DNA of 48,498 nt from an uncultured Paraprevotella sp. (GTDB taxonomy: Bacteria; Bacteroidota; Bacteroidia; Bacteroidales; Bacteroidaceae): the NCBI GenBank assembly GCA_900548345.1, contig URKA01000025.1, forward strand, positions 1 to 48,498, written 5' to 3'. A model generated the notes under the pieces. It searched no databases. It saw nothing but the letters and a program-made list of their open reading frames with translations, and was not told the origin of the DNA. Of the stretch, positions 7,966 through 16,150 are shown one piece after another; the first letter of the stretch is position 1; every line of letters starts with the position of its first letter. The translations under genes and the position numbers were made by a program.

Positions 7966-9057
7966 TTATTTATAGAAATTCTTCTCAAACGCAGCAAACT
8001 CGTCCTTCCCCCTCACGCAACGCTTCCACCACGCACGGATGAAGCCCGTGCCGTAACCCACCAGCTGCACGAAAGATGCCGCTACCGCGAGCGCCCCCAC
8101 TTTCAGACTTTTACACGAGAAAGTGGCATCGAAGAAAATCAGCAGGCAAAACAGCAACAGAGGCAACAGCGGTATCCACGAAAGGGCATGAAACATACCG
8201 GCATATCCAGCTATCGACGGATAATCGGGAGCATACGGATAGCCGTGGCTGATTTGGAAATCCCACACGGAACCCATCCATCCCACAAGAGCAACCAGCA
8301 GAAGCAATGCCGTGCCCACAGTGAACACCATGGGCAACATGTGAACGACCTTGAGCGACTCCGGATATTTCTTATAGAGATTGATGCGGGCTATACCAGA
8401 ATTATGCACTTGCTTGAAGAACTTTTTCAGATCCGTACGCCGTTTATGCCATACCCACGCTTCGGGAAACAGCCGGCAGGAATAGCCGCCCTTGAAAATC
8501 CGTATGCTGAAATCTATGTCCTCACCGAAGCGCATCTTGGAGAAACCGCCCAAAGCCAGATAAACTTCACGCCGTATGCCCATGTTGAAAGAACGGGGAT
8601 AGAACTTGTCCAACTTCTTTCGGCCGCCGCGTATACCGCCGGTCGTAAAGAAAGACGTCATGGCGTAACTGATAGCCTTCTGCACATCGGAAAACGACTC
8701 ATGCGCACGGTCGGGACCGCCGAACGCATCGGCATCACACTTTTCCAGTTCGTCACTCACGGCCCGAAGGTAACCCGGAGGAAGGACACAATCGGAATCC
8801 AGCACGATGAGATAGTCACCCTTGCTATGGTATGCCCCGAAGTTACGTGACTGGCCGGGGCCTGAATTCTTTTTCCCATAATACTCCAAGTCCAGCAAAT
8901 TCTCGTATTTCCTCACCACCTCACGGCAGGGCACAGTAGAGCCGTCCTCCACAATCAACACTTCAAAGTCCTTTTCCGTCTGCCCGACAAGACTTTGCAG
9001 CAGTTCGTCCACTTCATCCGGACGGTTGTACACCGGTATAATCAATGAATATTTCAT
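7966..9057 (-). CDS. Family 2 glycosyltransferase, membrane-attached
   Basis: The 363-residue protein has a GT-A domain beginning MKYSLIIPVYNRPDEV. It carries VIVLDSDCVLPPG, where the DSD is the metal-binding DXD equivalent, then FGGPDRAHE and MRFGEDIDFSIRI (the ED motif). After about residue 235 the chain has three to four hydrophobic segments, so the enzyme is probably held in the inner membrane. The substrate cannot be told; cell-surface glycan assembly is likely. I chose the ATG at 9057 instead of the longer frame from 9162, because a strong promoter at 9104-9135 lies within the extension. It is the first gene of the operon with radC, the MIP18 gene and lpxH. Confidence 0.9.
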   Translation of the reverse strand: MKYSLIIPVYNRPDEVDELLQSLVGQTEKDFEVLIVEDGSTVPCREVVRKYENLLDLEYYGKKNSGPGQSRNFGAYHSKGDYLIVLDSDCVLPPGYLRAVSDELEKCDADAFGGPDRAHESFSDVQKAISYAMTSFFTTGGIRGGRKKLDKFYPRSFNMGIRREVYLALGGFSKMRFGEDIDFSIRIFKGGYSCRLFPEAWVWHKRRTDLKKFFKQVHNSGIARINLYKKYPESLKVVHMLPMVFTVGTALLLLVALVGWMGSVWDFQISHGYPYAPDYPSIAGYAGMFHALSWIPLLPLLLFCLLIFFDATFSCKSLKVGALAVAASFVQLVGYGTGFIRAWWKRCVRGKDEFAAFEKNFYK

Positions 9058-9103
9058 ATTTTGCAACTGTATGAGCCGCGGAATCCTGTCCGACCGACAA
9101 GGA

Positions 9104-9135
9104 CAAAAATAGTGAAAGGTGAGCGCAGAGACAAA
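9104..9135 (-). promoter_or_regulatory. Promoter of the glycosyltransferase-radC-lpxH operon
   Basis: On the minus strand, TTTG (9132-9135), 20 bp, then TATTTTTG (9104-9111) matches the Bacteroides consensus. A second -7-like TATCTTTG lies at 9192-9199, but its spacing to a TTTG is poor. Confidence 0.7.
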
Positions 9136-9274
9136 TGAAAACAGAGTTTTCTGATTTGGCAATGCCGAACCGCATCCTATTTTCGCGCAGACAAAGATAT
9201 AAAAAAAATGAATAACAAAGCGCCGGACGCCTTATTATTCATTATATATATACAAGATTACCTTGCCAAATGAT

Positions 9275-9838
9275 TTACTTCACACGACCGAGATATGAGC
9301 CGTCGCGCGTATCAACCTCGATAGTCTCACCTTCGTTGATGAAGAGGGGCACACGAACCGTAGCGCCAGTCTCCACAGTGGCAGGCTTCAGAGTGTTCGT
9401 TGCAGTATCGCCCTTCAAGCCGGGTTCTGTATACGTGATTTTCAGGACCACCTTTGTCGGCACATCAGCATAAAGCACAGTCTCGGTAGAAGCATCCGAC
9501 ACCACGTCAACCACTTCACCTTCCTTCATGTAGTCCACACCGTTAATCTGCTCCTTGGCAATAGGTATCTGCTCAAAGGTCTCCTGGTTCATGAAAATGT
9601 AATCCTCGCCTTCCTGATAAAGGTACTGGTAGGGACGACGCTCCACACGAACGTCCTCAAGCGCCTCACCGATATTGAAACGGCGTTCCAATACATAACC
9701 GTTTACCACGTCTTTCAATTTCGTACGCATGAACGTATTGCCTTTACCGGGCTTCACATGCAGGAAATCAATACAGAAATACAGCTTGCCGTCCATTCGT
9801 ATGCAAGTGCCTTTTTTAATGTCTTGAGCGTTAATCAT
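9275..9838 (-). CDS. efp: Translation elongation factor P
   Basis: EF-P binds the ribosome beside the E site and relieves stalling at polyproline runs. The 187-residue protein has full family length, with three beta-barrel domains. The tip loop of domain I reads VKPGKGNTF, with the modifiable residue Lys32. The C-terminus ends DTRDGSYLGRVK as in bacterial EF-P. No EpmA/EpmB or EarP modification gene is in the window. The gene diverges from rpmH. Confidence 0.97.
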   Translation of the reverse strand: MINAQDIKKGTCIRMDGKLYFCIDFLHVKPGKGNTFMRTKLKDVVNGYVLERRFNIGEALEDVRVERRPYQYLYQEGEDYIFMNQETFEQIPIAKEQINGVDYMKEGEVVDVVSDASTETVLYADVPTKVVLKITYTEPGLKGDTATNTLKPATVETGATVRVPLFINEGETIEVDTRDGSYLGRVK

Positions 9839-9906
9839 AAGTTTTTGCTTTGCTTAATCTTTATTTTAAATTGAGTTGATTGCGATTTACTCCTCGTTAG
9901 CGGTTA

Positions 9907-9939
9907 CAAAGTTAATGGAAAAAAGGAAAAAATCACAAA
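9907..9939 (-). promoter_or_regulatory. efp promoter
   Basis: On the minus strand, TTTG (9936-9939), 21 bp, then TAACTTTG (9907-9914). It lies 68 bp upstream of the efp ATG. Confidence 0.65.
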
Positions 9940-9965
9940 AGTTTTGTGTAAAAATGACTTATCTC

Positions 9966-9996
9966 TTGTTTAATTGAAAAAAAGTCTCTATTTTTG
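9966..9996 (+). promoter_or_regulatory. rpmH promoter
   Basis: TTG (9966-9968), 20 bp, then TATTTTTG (9989-9996). It lies 45 bp before the rpmH ATG. Confidence 0.65.
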
Positions 9997-10041
9997 CACC
10001 CCGAATCGGTAGAATATTACAATAAAAAATACAAGACAGCA

Positions 10042-10197
10042 ATGAAAAGAACATTTCAACCTCACAACAGGAGAAGAAAAAACAAGCACGGGTTCCGTGA
10101 GAGAATGACAACCGCCAATGGTCGCAAGGTATTGGCTTCACGTCGTGCAAAAGGCCGTAAGAAATTGACCGTATCTGACGAAAGACACGGAAAATAA
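10042..10197 (+). CDS. rpmH: 50S ribosomal protein L34
   Basis: The 51-residue, strongly basic protein has the L34 signature: MKRTFQPHNRRRKNKHGFR, then a conserved MTTANGRKVLASRRAKGRKK-type region and a Bacteroidetes-type tail. The usual dnaA/rnpA neighbours are absent, as is normal in this phylum. The open frame extends upstream, but the ATG at 10042 gives the exact L34 start and follows a good promoter. A strong terminator follows. Confidence 0.97.
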   Translation: MKRTFQPHNRRRKNKHGFRERMTTANGRKVLASRRAKGRKKLTVSDERHGK

Positions 10198-10223
10198 TCA
10201 TTTTGACGTGCGATAGAACACAC

Positions 10224-10261
10224 AAAAAGGCCGTCCGGCAGATTTGCCGGACGGCCTTTTT
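10224..10261 (+). terminator. rpmH terminator
   Basis: A perfect 12-bp GC-rich stem (10229-10240 with 10245-10256, GATT loop) is flanked by A5 and T5. The flanking runs make it symmetric, but only the plus-strand gene needs it. Confidence 0.92.
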
Positions 10262-10316
10262 GTATACCTGTATCTTTTTCTTTTCCATAATCTGTCTGTC
10301 TTTCGGTTTTTATCCG

Positions 10317-10324
10317 TATCTTTG
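10317..10324 (+). promoter_or_regulatory. -7 element of the PASTA-rluD-ddl operon
   Basis: TATCTTTG matches TAnnTTTG and lies 26 bp before the first ATG. No good TTTG is seen at the proper distance. Confidence 0.5.
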
Positions 10325-10350
10325 TTTGCAAATACACACTTGAGTACAAC

Positions 10351-11010
10351 ATGACGTTACGCGAGTTTTTTTCTAAGTTAGGCAGCAAAATAATATGGTG
10401 GAACCTTTTCGCCATGACCATGGTCATCGTGGCCGTTGCCATCGGAGTCTGGATTGGATTAGACAAATATACGCTACACGGAGAAGAGGTGTGCGTGCCC
10501 AACGTAAAGGGCATGCCTGCAAACACTGCACGCAGGACACTGGAACAGGCCGGGCTAACACCGGTAGTGGCCGATTCGGGCTACAACAAGGCCCTTCCTT
10601 CGGGCACCGTGCTGGAACAGTCGCCCATGAACGACAACCGCGTAAAACCCGGACGTGAGATTTATCTGACCATCAACACCACACGGACACCAACCGTAGC
10701 ACTACCCGACATTGCCGACAACAGTTCGCTGCGCGAAGCACAGGCACGACTGACGGCCATGGGACTCAAACTTTCGCCATGCGAATACATCGACGGAGAA
10801 AAAGACTGGGTATATGGTGTGAAATACAGAGGGCGCAACATCTTCAACGGCGACCGCATACCCATTGAATCTGAGCTCACCCTTCAGGTGGGACGCGGTG
10901 AGTACGGCGACGAAGAGTTCGATGGTTCGGACACAGACTCGATTGCAGCAGATGCCTACCCTGATGACGAACCGGCTGCCAACGAGGCGCGCATGCCCGA
11001 CCCGCTTTAA
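10351..11010 (+). CDS. PASTA-domain membrane protein
   Basis: This 219-residue protein has a short cytoplasmic N-terminus, one membrane helix (about residues 17-37) and two extracytoplasmic PASTA repeats. The first is at about 46-112 (VPNVKGMPANTARRTLEQAGL), the second at about 114-190 (LPDIADNSSLREAQARLTAMGL). An acidic disordered tail follows. PASTA domains bind muropeptides or peptidoglycan in kinases and PBPs, but no kinase domain is present here. Co-transcription with rluD and ddl (gaps of 26 and 25 nt) fits an envelope role; the exact function is unknown. Confidence 0.85.
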   Translation: MTLREFFSKLGSKIIWWNLFAMTMVIVAVAIGVWIGLDKYTLHGEEVCVPNVKGMPANTARRTLEQAGLTPVVADSGYNKALPSGTVLEQSPMNDNRVKPGREIYLTINTTRTPTVALPDIADNSSLREAQARLTAMGLKLSPCEYIDGEKDWVYGVKYRGRNIFNGDRIPIESELTLQVGRGEYGDEEFDGSDTDSIAADAYPDDEPAANEARMPDPL

Positions 11011-11036
11011 TCTTCAAATCCAACCGACAGGCAAAA

Positions 11037-12125
11037 ATGGACCATTTAATAGAAGATATATATAAGGCAAACGGTAACCTGACGGACTGTCGGGACGAAG
11101 AACCCGATGAGGAAGGCACATCGGTATACGAGCATCATCGCCTGACCGCGGACAGCGGACAGAAACCCATGCGTATCGACAAGTTCCTGATGGAACATCT
11201 GTGCAATACATCCCGCAACAGGTTGCAACAAGCCGCGGCACAGGAATTCATTCTCGTAAACGGACGTCCAGTGAAAAGCAGCTACAAAGTCAAACCACTC
11301 GATGAAATCGTTATTCTGCTGGACCGTCCCAAATACGACAACGACATCATTCCGGAAGACATTCCCTTAGACATCGTATATGAAGACCACGACCTCATCG
11401 TGGTGAACAAACCTGCGGGACTGGTGGTGCATCCCGGTTGCGGCAACTACACCGGCACACTCGTCAACGCCATCGCATGGCATCTGAAGGACGACCCCTC
11501 ATACGACCCGAACGACCCTACCGTGGGACTCGTGCATCGTATAGACAAGGATACATCGGGCCTGCTGGTGGTGGCCAAGAACGCCGACGCGAAGACACAC
11601 CTGGGCAAACAGTTTTTCAACAAGACCACACACAGGCTGTACAACGCACTTGTGTGGGGATGCTTCACAGAAGACGAGGGGCGCATAGAGGGCAACATCG
11701 CACGCCACCCGAAAGACAGGATGCAGATGGCCGTCTTCCCTCCCGACGGGGACGTGGGAAAGCATGCCGTGACACATTACAGGGTGCTGGAGAACTTCAC
11801 CCACGTGTCGTTGGTGGAATGCAGACTGGAGACCGGACGCACACACCAGATACGCGTACACATGAAGCACATCGGACACACACTGTTCAACGACGAGCGT
11901 TACGGCGGCCATGAAATCCTGCGCGGAACACAGTCAGGCAAGTACCGTCAGTTCATACAGAACTGTTTCGACATCTGCCCGCGTCAGGCACTTCATGCCC
12001 GCACATTGGGCTTCGTACACCCCCGTACAGGCGAGGAAATGCACTTCACGTCGGAACTGCCCGCCGACATGACCCTGCTTATCGAACGCTGGCGGAAATA
12101 CACCGCACATAAAGAAACTTTCTAA
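11037..12125 (+). CDS. rluD: RluA/RluD family 23S rRNA pseudouridine synthase
   Basis: The 362-residue protein isomerises uridines in RNA. It has an N-terminal acidic extension of about 40 residues, an S4 RNA-binding domain (about 44-90, MRIDKFLMEHL), and the RluA catalytic domain. The catalytic loop GLVHRIDKDTSGLL carries Asp170. Further family motifs are NKPAGLVVHPG and GRTHQIRVHMKHIGH. RluD (U1911, 1915, 1917) is the likeliest assignment, but the paralogues cannot be told apart from sequence alone. It is the second gene of the operon. Confidence 0.9.
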   Translation: MDHLIEDIYKANGNLTDCRDEEPDEEGTSVYEHHRLTADSGQKPMRIDKFLMEHLCNTSRNRLQQAAAQEFILVNGRPVKSSYKVKPLDEIVILLDRPKYDNDIIPEDIPLDIVYEDHDLIVVNKPAGLVVHPGCGNYTGTLVNAIAWHLKDDPSYDPNDPTVGLVHRIDKDTSGLLVVAKNADAKTHLGKQFFNKTTHRLYNALVWGCFTEDEGRIEGNIARHPKDRMQMAVFPPDGDVGKHAVTHYRVLENFTHVSLVECRLETGRTHQIRVHMKHIGHTLFNDERYGGHEILRGTQSGKYRQFIQNCFDICPRQALHARTLGFVHPRTGEEMHFTSELPADMTLLIERWRKYTAHKETF

Positions 12126-12150
12126 ATACATATCCACATACATCAACACA

Positions 12151-13158
12151 ATGAAAAGAACAATTGCCATCATAGCTGGCGGAGACTCCTCGGAGCACGA
12201 CGTTTCACTGAGAAGCGCGCAAGGTATATATTCGTTCCTCGACCATGAGAGGTATCAAGTGTACATCGTTGAAATCAAAGGGCTGACATGGGAAGCCCAC
12301 CTGCCCGACGGAAGCCGCGCGACAATAGACCGCAACGACTTTAGCTTTACCGACGGAGAAAAGCGCATACGTCCGGATTATGCCTACATCACCATACACG
12401 GCACACCGGGGGAGAACGGCATCCTGCAGGGATACTTCGACCTGATACATATCCCCTATTCCACATCCGACGTACTGGTGGAAGCCATGACCTTCAACAA
12501 ATTCACGCTCAACCAGTATCTGAAAGGATTCGGCGTGAGTGTGAGCGAAAGCCTGGTGATAAGGAAAGGATTCGAGCACTTGCTGACAGATGACGAAATC
12601 ACAGAAAAAATCGGGCTTCCCTGCTTTGTCAAACCTAACGAAGGAGGTTCCAGCTTCGGTGTGACCAAGGTGAAACGTGTGGAAGACCTCAGAGACGCCA
12701 TCGCAAAGGCCATGAACGAAAGCGACGAAGTCATGGTGGAAGCTCTTATGAGCGGCACGGAAATCAGTTGCGGATGCTATAAGACCAAACAGCGCGATGT
12801 GGTGCTCCCCATCACGGAGGTTGTTTCACAAAACGAGTTTTTCGACTACAACGCGAAGTATAACGGCCAGGTGCAGGAAATCACTCCGGCACGTCTCTCG
12901 GAAGAGACCACGGAGCGCGTACACCTCATCACATCGGCCATCTACGACATACTGGGTTGCAACGGTATCATCCGTGTGGATTACATCATCACACACACAA
13001 CCGGTCCCGACGGTAAAGAGACGGAAAAAATCAACATGCTTGAAATCAACACCACACCGGGTATGACAGCCACAAGTTTCATCCCTCAGCAGGTACGTGC
13101 CGCAGGCATGGAGATGAAAGACGTGCTCACCGAAATCATCGAGAATTCCTTTGAATAA
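12151..13158 (+). CDS. ddl: D-alanine--D-alanine ligase
   Basis: It makes the D-Ala-D-Ala dipeptide used by MurF, in the cytoplasm. The 335-residue ATP-grasp protein begins IAIIAGGDSSEHDVSLRSA, the typical start. It continues with HGTPGENGILQGYFD, LPCFVKPNEGGSSFGVTKV and the metal-binding end MLEINTTPGMTATSFIPQQ. It sits in the PASTA-rluD operon. A GC-rich stretch able to fold into hairpins (13170-13223) separates it from the acyltransferase gene, so transcription may be partly reduced there. Confidence 0.96.
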   Translation: MKRTIAIIAGGDSSEHDVSLRSAQGIYSFLDHERYQVYIVEIKGLTWEAHLPDGSRATIDRNDFSFTDGEKRIRPDYAYITIHGTPGENGILQGYFDLIHIPYSTSDVLVEAMTFNKFTLNQYLKGFGVSVSESLVIRKGFEHLLTDDEITEKIGLPCFVKPNEGGSSFGVTKVKRVEDLRDAIAKAMNESDEVMVEALMSGTEISCGCYKTKQRDVVLPITEVVSQNEFFDYNAKYNGQVQEITPARLSEETTERVHLITSAIYDILGCNGIIRVDYIITHTTGPDGKETEKINMLEINTTPGMTATSFIPQQVRAAGMEMKDVLTEIIENSFE

Positions 13159-13239
13159 ACTCCATATCCGACAGGCGGCCGGACGGCCTTCCCACAGGAA
13201 GTGCCGGGCGGCGGCCCGCCGCACTAAAGAAAAACACTT

Positions 13240-14403
13240 ATGCGTACTCCTGAAGAATTCGACGAGATTCGTCCTTACGATGAGGAAGAACTCCCAGCCA
13301 TCTTTGAAGAACTGATTGCGGACAAGAGTTTCCGCGCCGTGGTGGAACAAGTCATGCCCGACACGCCTTACGAACAGGCATGCGCCTTGCTTCGAAGCTG
13401 CCGCACCAGCCTCGAAGTGCAGAAAAAAATCTTCTACCCGCTCATCACGAACCTGGCGACCAAGGCGTGCGACGGTTTCTCGCTCGACAGCGGTAAAATC
13501 ACCGACAAGAGGCTGCCGCATACCTTCATCACCAATCACAGGGACATCGTGCTGGATTCTGCTTTCCTCTCCATCGCCCTGCTCGACAACGGTTTTGAAA
13601 ACACCGTGGAGATTGCCATAGGCGACAATCTGCTCATACACCCATGGATAAAAAAACTGGTGAGGGTCAACAAGTCGTTTATCGTACAAAGAGCCGTCAG
13701 CCTGCGCCAGATGCTGGTTTCAAGCGCACGGATGAGCCGGTACATGCATTACGCCATAGCCGTGAAAGGAGAGAATATCTGGATTGCACAAAGAGAAGGA
13801 CGCGCAAAGGATTCGAACGACCGCACACAAGACGCCATCCTCAAGATGATGGCCATGGGAGGGGAAGGAAGTGTCACGGAACGGTTGAGGCAGCTTCACC
13901 TCACTCCCACCGCACTATCCTACGAATACGACCCTTGCGATTACCTGAAAGCAAAAGAATTTCAGCAAAAACGCGACATCGAGGGCTTCCGGAAAAGTCC
14001 GGCCGACGACCTGCAGAACATGCAGACCGGCATTTTCGGCTACAAGGGAAAAGTGACTTTCCGCATGGCCGGATGCATCGACGAATGGCTCGACACACTC
14101 CCGGACGACATGCCGAAAACGGAACTGTTCAGCGCCATAGCACAGCATATCGACAAGGAGATACACCGCAACTATACGCTGTATGCAGGAAACTATGCGG
14201 CGGCCGACCTGTTGTGCGGCACGGACACGTACGCCGGACATTATACGGCCGAAGAGAAAACACGCTTCGAGAACTATCTGCAAAGCCGGATTGACATGGT
14301 AGACCTGCCGAATCCCGACACGGACTTCCTGCGCGAACGCCTGCTGACCATGTATGCCAACCCCGTATTCAACCAGACAGAAGCGAATGGACAAGAAGCG
14401 TAG
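13240..14403 (+). CDS. PlsC-like 1-acylglycerol-3-phosphate acyltransferase family protein
   Basis: The 387-residue protein has a lysophospholipid acyltransferase fold. The putative catalytic motif is TNHRDIVLD (His100), motif III is QREGRAKDSNDRT, and a conserved proline block is PTALSYEYDPCDY. In the canonical family the motif is H-x4-D; here aspartates stand at +2 and +6 from the histidine, so the spacing is non-standard. No N-terminal membrane helix is obvious. The last part (about 260-387) is an additional domain I do not recognise. Phospholipid or other lipid acylation is inferred. It follows ddl by 81 nt and overlaps the next gene. Confidence 0.75.
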   Translation: MRTPEEFDEIRPYDEEELPAIFEELIADKSFRAVVEQVMPDTPYEQACALLRSCRTSLEVQKKIFYPLITNLATKACDGFSLDSGKITDKRLPHTFITNHRDIVLDSAFLSIALLDNGFENTVEIAIGDNLLIHPWIKKLVRVNKSFIVQRAVSLRQMLVSSARMSRYMHYAIAVKGENIWIAQREGRAKDSNDRTQDAILKMMAMGGEGSVTERLRQLHLTPTALSYEYDPCDYLKAKEFQQKRDIEGFRKSPADDLQNMQTGIFGYKGKVTFRMAGCIDEWLDTLPDDMPKTELFSAIAQHIDKEIHRNYTLYAGNYAAADLLCGTDTYAGHYTAEEKTRFENYLQSRIDMVDLPNPDTDFLRERLLTMYANPVFNQTEANGQEA

Positions 14404-15046
14404 ACTATGGCAGGTATGTGCCGCCTGCGCCATCTGCCTGTCGCTCTGCGGCGCATGCAGTGACGACGGGAACGAGACGGAGGAACCCTATCCTTCGCTC
14501 ATCACGGAGTTTGTAGACATCTACACGGACGAAAGCGGCAACGGCTACCTTCTGATGACGGACAACGGGGATGTGTATGCCATTAACCAACCGCTGCAAG
14601 GACTGCATCCCACCACAGCCTACCGCATTGTGGGCGGTTACGTAATGACGGACAGAACCAATGGACGTTATCAGGTGGTGGAACTGCGCACCGCCGAGAA
14701 CATCACCCTGCTCAACCTCGTCGAAGACCAGCCGGCAGCTGACGACCCCATACAGGCCACGAGCGTATGGCGGGGAGGCCCCTATCTGAACTTCCACCTC
14801 ACCCCGAAGACACAGGGAGGACAACACGCATGGGGATACCGCATCAACCAGGTCAGAACAACCGACACAGGGCACACATACGAGCTCTCTCTCCATCACA
14901 GCCAGAACGGAGACCCTTGTTCATACTCGACCACCGTTTACGCCAGCCTGATTATCGACCGCATCGGCGAACTGCAACAGGGAGACAGCATCGCATTCAC
15001 CATCCGGACATTCGACGGCGACAAGACTTGGCGGTTTGCCTACTAA
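14387..15046 (+). CDS. NigD-like lipoprotein
   Basis: The 219-residue protein starts MDKKRRLWQV, followed by a hydrophobic stretch and a lipobox ending LCGAC (Cys near residue 24), so it is probably a lipoprotein. The N-terminal part (ITEFVDIYTDESGNGYLL, then DNGDVYAINQPLQGLHP) and the C-terminal beta-rich part match the NigD family of Bacteroidales, named from a bacteriocin locus but of unknown role. The start at 14387 overlaps the end of the acyltransferase gene by 17 nt, so the two are probably coupled. It is the last gene before a convergent repeat. Confidence 0.82.
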   Translation: MDKKRRLWQVCAACAICLSLCGACSDDGNETEEPYPSLITEFVDIYTDESGNGYLLMTDNGDVYAINQPLQGLHPTTAYRIVGGYVMTDRTNGRYQVVELRTAENITLLNLVEDQPAADDPIQATSVWRGGPYLNFHLTPKTQGGQHAWGYRINQVRTTDTGHTYELSLHHSQNGDPCSYSTTVYASLIIDRIGELQQGDSIAFTIRTFDGDKTWRFAY

Positions 15047-15059
15047 AAACAAATGACAC

Positions 15060-15114
15060 ACAGATGACCACAGATTTATTATAAAGATAAAATTAAAAAT
15101 CTGTGGTCATCTGT
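15060..15114. repeat. 18-bp perfect inverted repeat between convergent genes
   Basis: Positions 15060-15077 are the exact reverse complement of 15097-15114, with a 19-nt AT-rich loop. The word CACAGAT/ATCTGTG recurs five times between 15059 and 15133, so several alternative pairings exist. It lies between the 3' ends of the NigD-like gene and argF' and probably acts as a two-way terminator. Confidence 0.85.
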
Positions 15115-15145
15115 AACATCGGCATTATCTGTGTGCCATCTTAAA

Positions 15146-16108
15146 TCAAAGCGCCTCCAGCATACGTTTGAGTACCACCGTGGCAGAAATCTCACGGTTG
15201 GCCGCTTCGGGAATCACCAGACTGGTAGGTGCTTCTATCACGTCATCCGTCACAATCATGCCACGGCGCACCGGCAGGCAGTGCATGAAATAGGCATTGT
15301 TCGTCACAGCCATGTGAGCCGCATCCACCGTCCAACTCATATCCTTGCACAACACCTTGCCATAATCATCGGGACGCGTCACACCGGGACAACTCCAATT
15401 CTTGGCATAAATGAAGTCCGCTCCTTCAAAAGCCTTCATCTGGTTGTATTCCACCCGTGCCGGACCGGCGAACTTCGGGTCAAGCTCATAACCTTCGGGA
15501 TGGGTGATGACAAAGTCTACATCGGCGGCGTTCATCCATTCGGCAAAACTGTTCGGCACAGCCTGAGGCAGGGCCTTGGGGTGAGGTGCCCACGTGAGCA
15601 CCACTTTCGGACGCTGCGTACGCTTGTACTCCTCTATGGTAATCAGGTCGGCAAAGCTCTGCAACGGATGCACCGTAGCACTCTCCATAAAGAACACAGG
15701 TTTGCCGGAATACTTGATGAACTGGTTCAGTATCTTTTCTTCGTAATCGTCCTCGCGGCTCTCGAAACGGGCAAAAGAACGCACGCCAATCAGGTCGCAG
15801 TAGCATCCCATCACGGGAATGGCTTCGAGCAGATGTTCGCTCTTGTCGCCGTCCATAATCACGCCGCGCTCGGTTTCGAGTTTCCATGCCCCTTGGTTCA
15901 CGTCAAGCACTATCACATTCATCCCCAGGTTCATGGCAGCCTTCTGCGTACTCAGTCTCGTGCGCAGGCTGTTGTTGAAGAAAATGAGCAGGGCCGTTTT
16001 GTTACGCCCTAACTCCTGATAACGGAACCTGTCTCTCTTGATTTCAAAAGCCTCTTGAAGGGCGTGTCTCAAATCACCCAAGTCGGCTGCATGCTGAAAA
16101 ACTTTCAT
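15146..16108 (-). CDS. argF': N-succinylornithine carbamoyltransferase
   Basis: It transfers carbamoyl from carbamoyl phosphate to N-succinyl-L-ornithine in the acylated arginine pathway of Bacteroides. The 320-residue protein has the carbamoyl-phosphate motif SLRTR (47-51) and the HCLPVRRG motif. It also has the proline-rich WAPHPKALPQAVPNSF loop seen in acylornithine enzymes instead of ordinary OTCases. Residue 90 is Ser. The B. fragilis succinyl enzyme has Pro there, and the Xanthomonas acetyl enzyme has Glu at the equivalent site. Ser is compatible with succinyl preference, but this rests on recalled literature. It is the last gene of the arg-pro operon, 42 nt after proA. Confidence 0.9.
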   Translation of the reverse strand: MKVFQHAADLGDLRHALQEAFEIKRDRFRYQELGRNKTALLIFFNNSLRTRLSTQKAAMNLGMNVIVLDVNQGAWKLETERGVIMDGDKSEHLLEAIPVMGCYCDLIGVRSFARFESREDDYEEKILNQFIKYSGKPVFFMESATVHPLQSFADLITIEEYKRTQRPKVVLTWAPHPKALPQAVPNSFAEWMNAADVDFVITHPEGYELDPKFAGPARVEYNQMKAFEGADFIYAKNWSCPGVTRPDDYGKVLCKDMSWTVDAAHMAVTNNAYFMHCLPVRRGMIVTDDVIEAPTSLVIPEAANREISATVVLKRMLEAL

Positions 16109-16150
16109 TGCTATATCGGATTTTAATTATTAACATCTATAATTCACCTG

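Noticed and set aside
10015..10041. Longer N-terminus for ribosomal protein L34 from the upstream open frame
   Set aside because: The extra residues would start at or beyond the promoter, and L34 has a fixed start MKRTFQP.
15131..16012. 293-residue plus-strand frame opposite argF'
   Set aside because: The sense strand encodes all carbamoyltransferase motifs. The antisense frame has none and lacks a plausible start.
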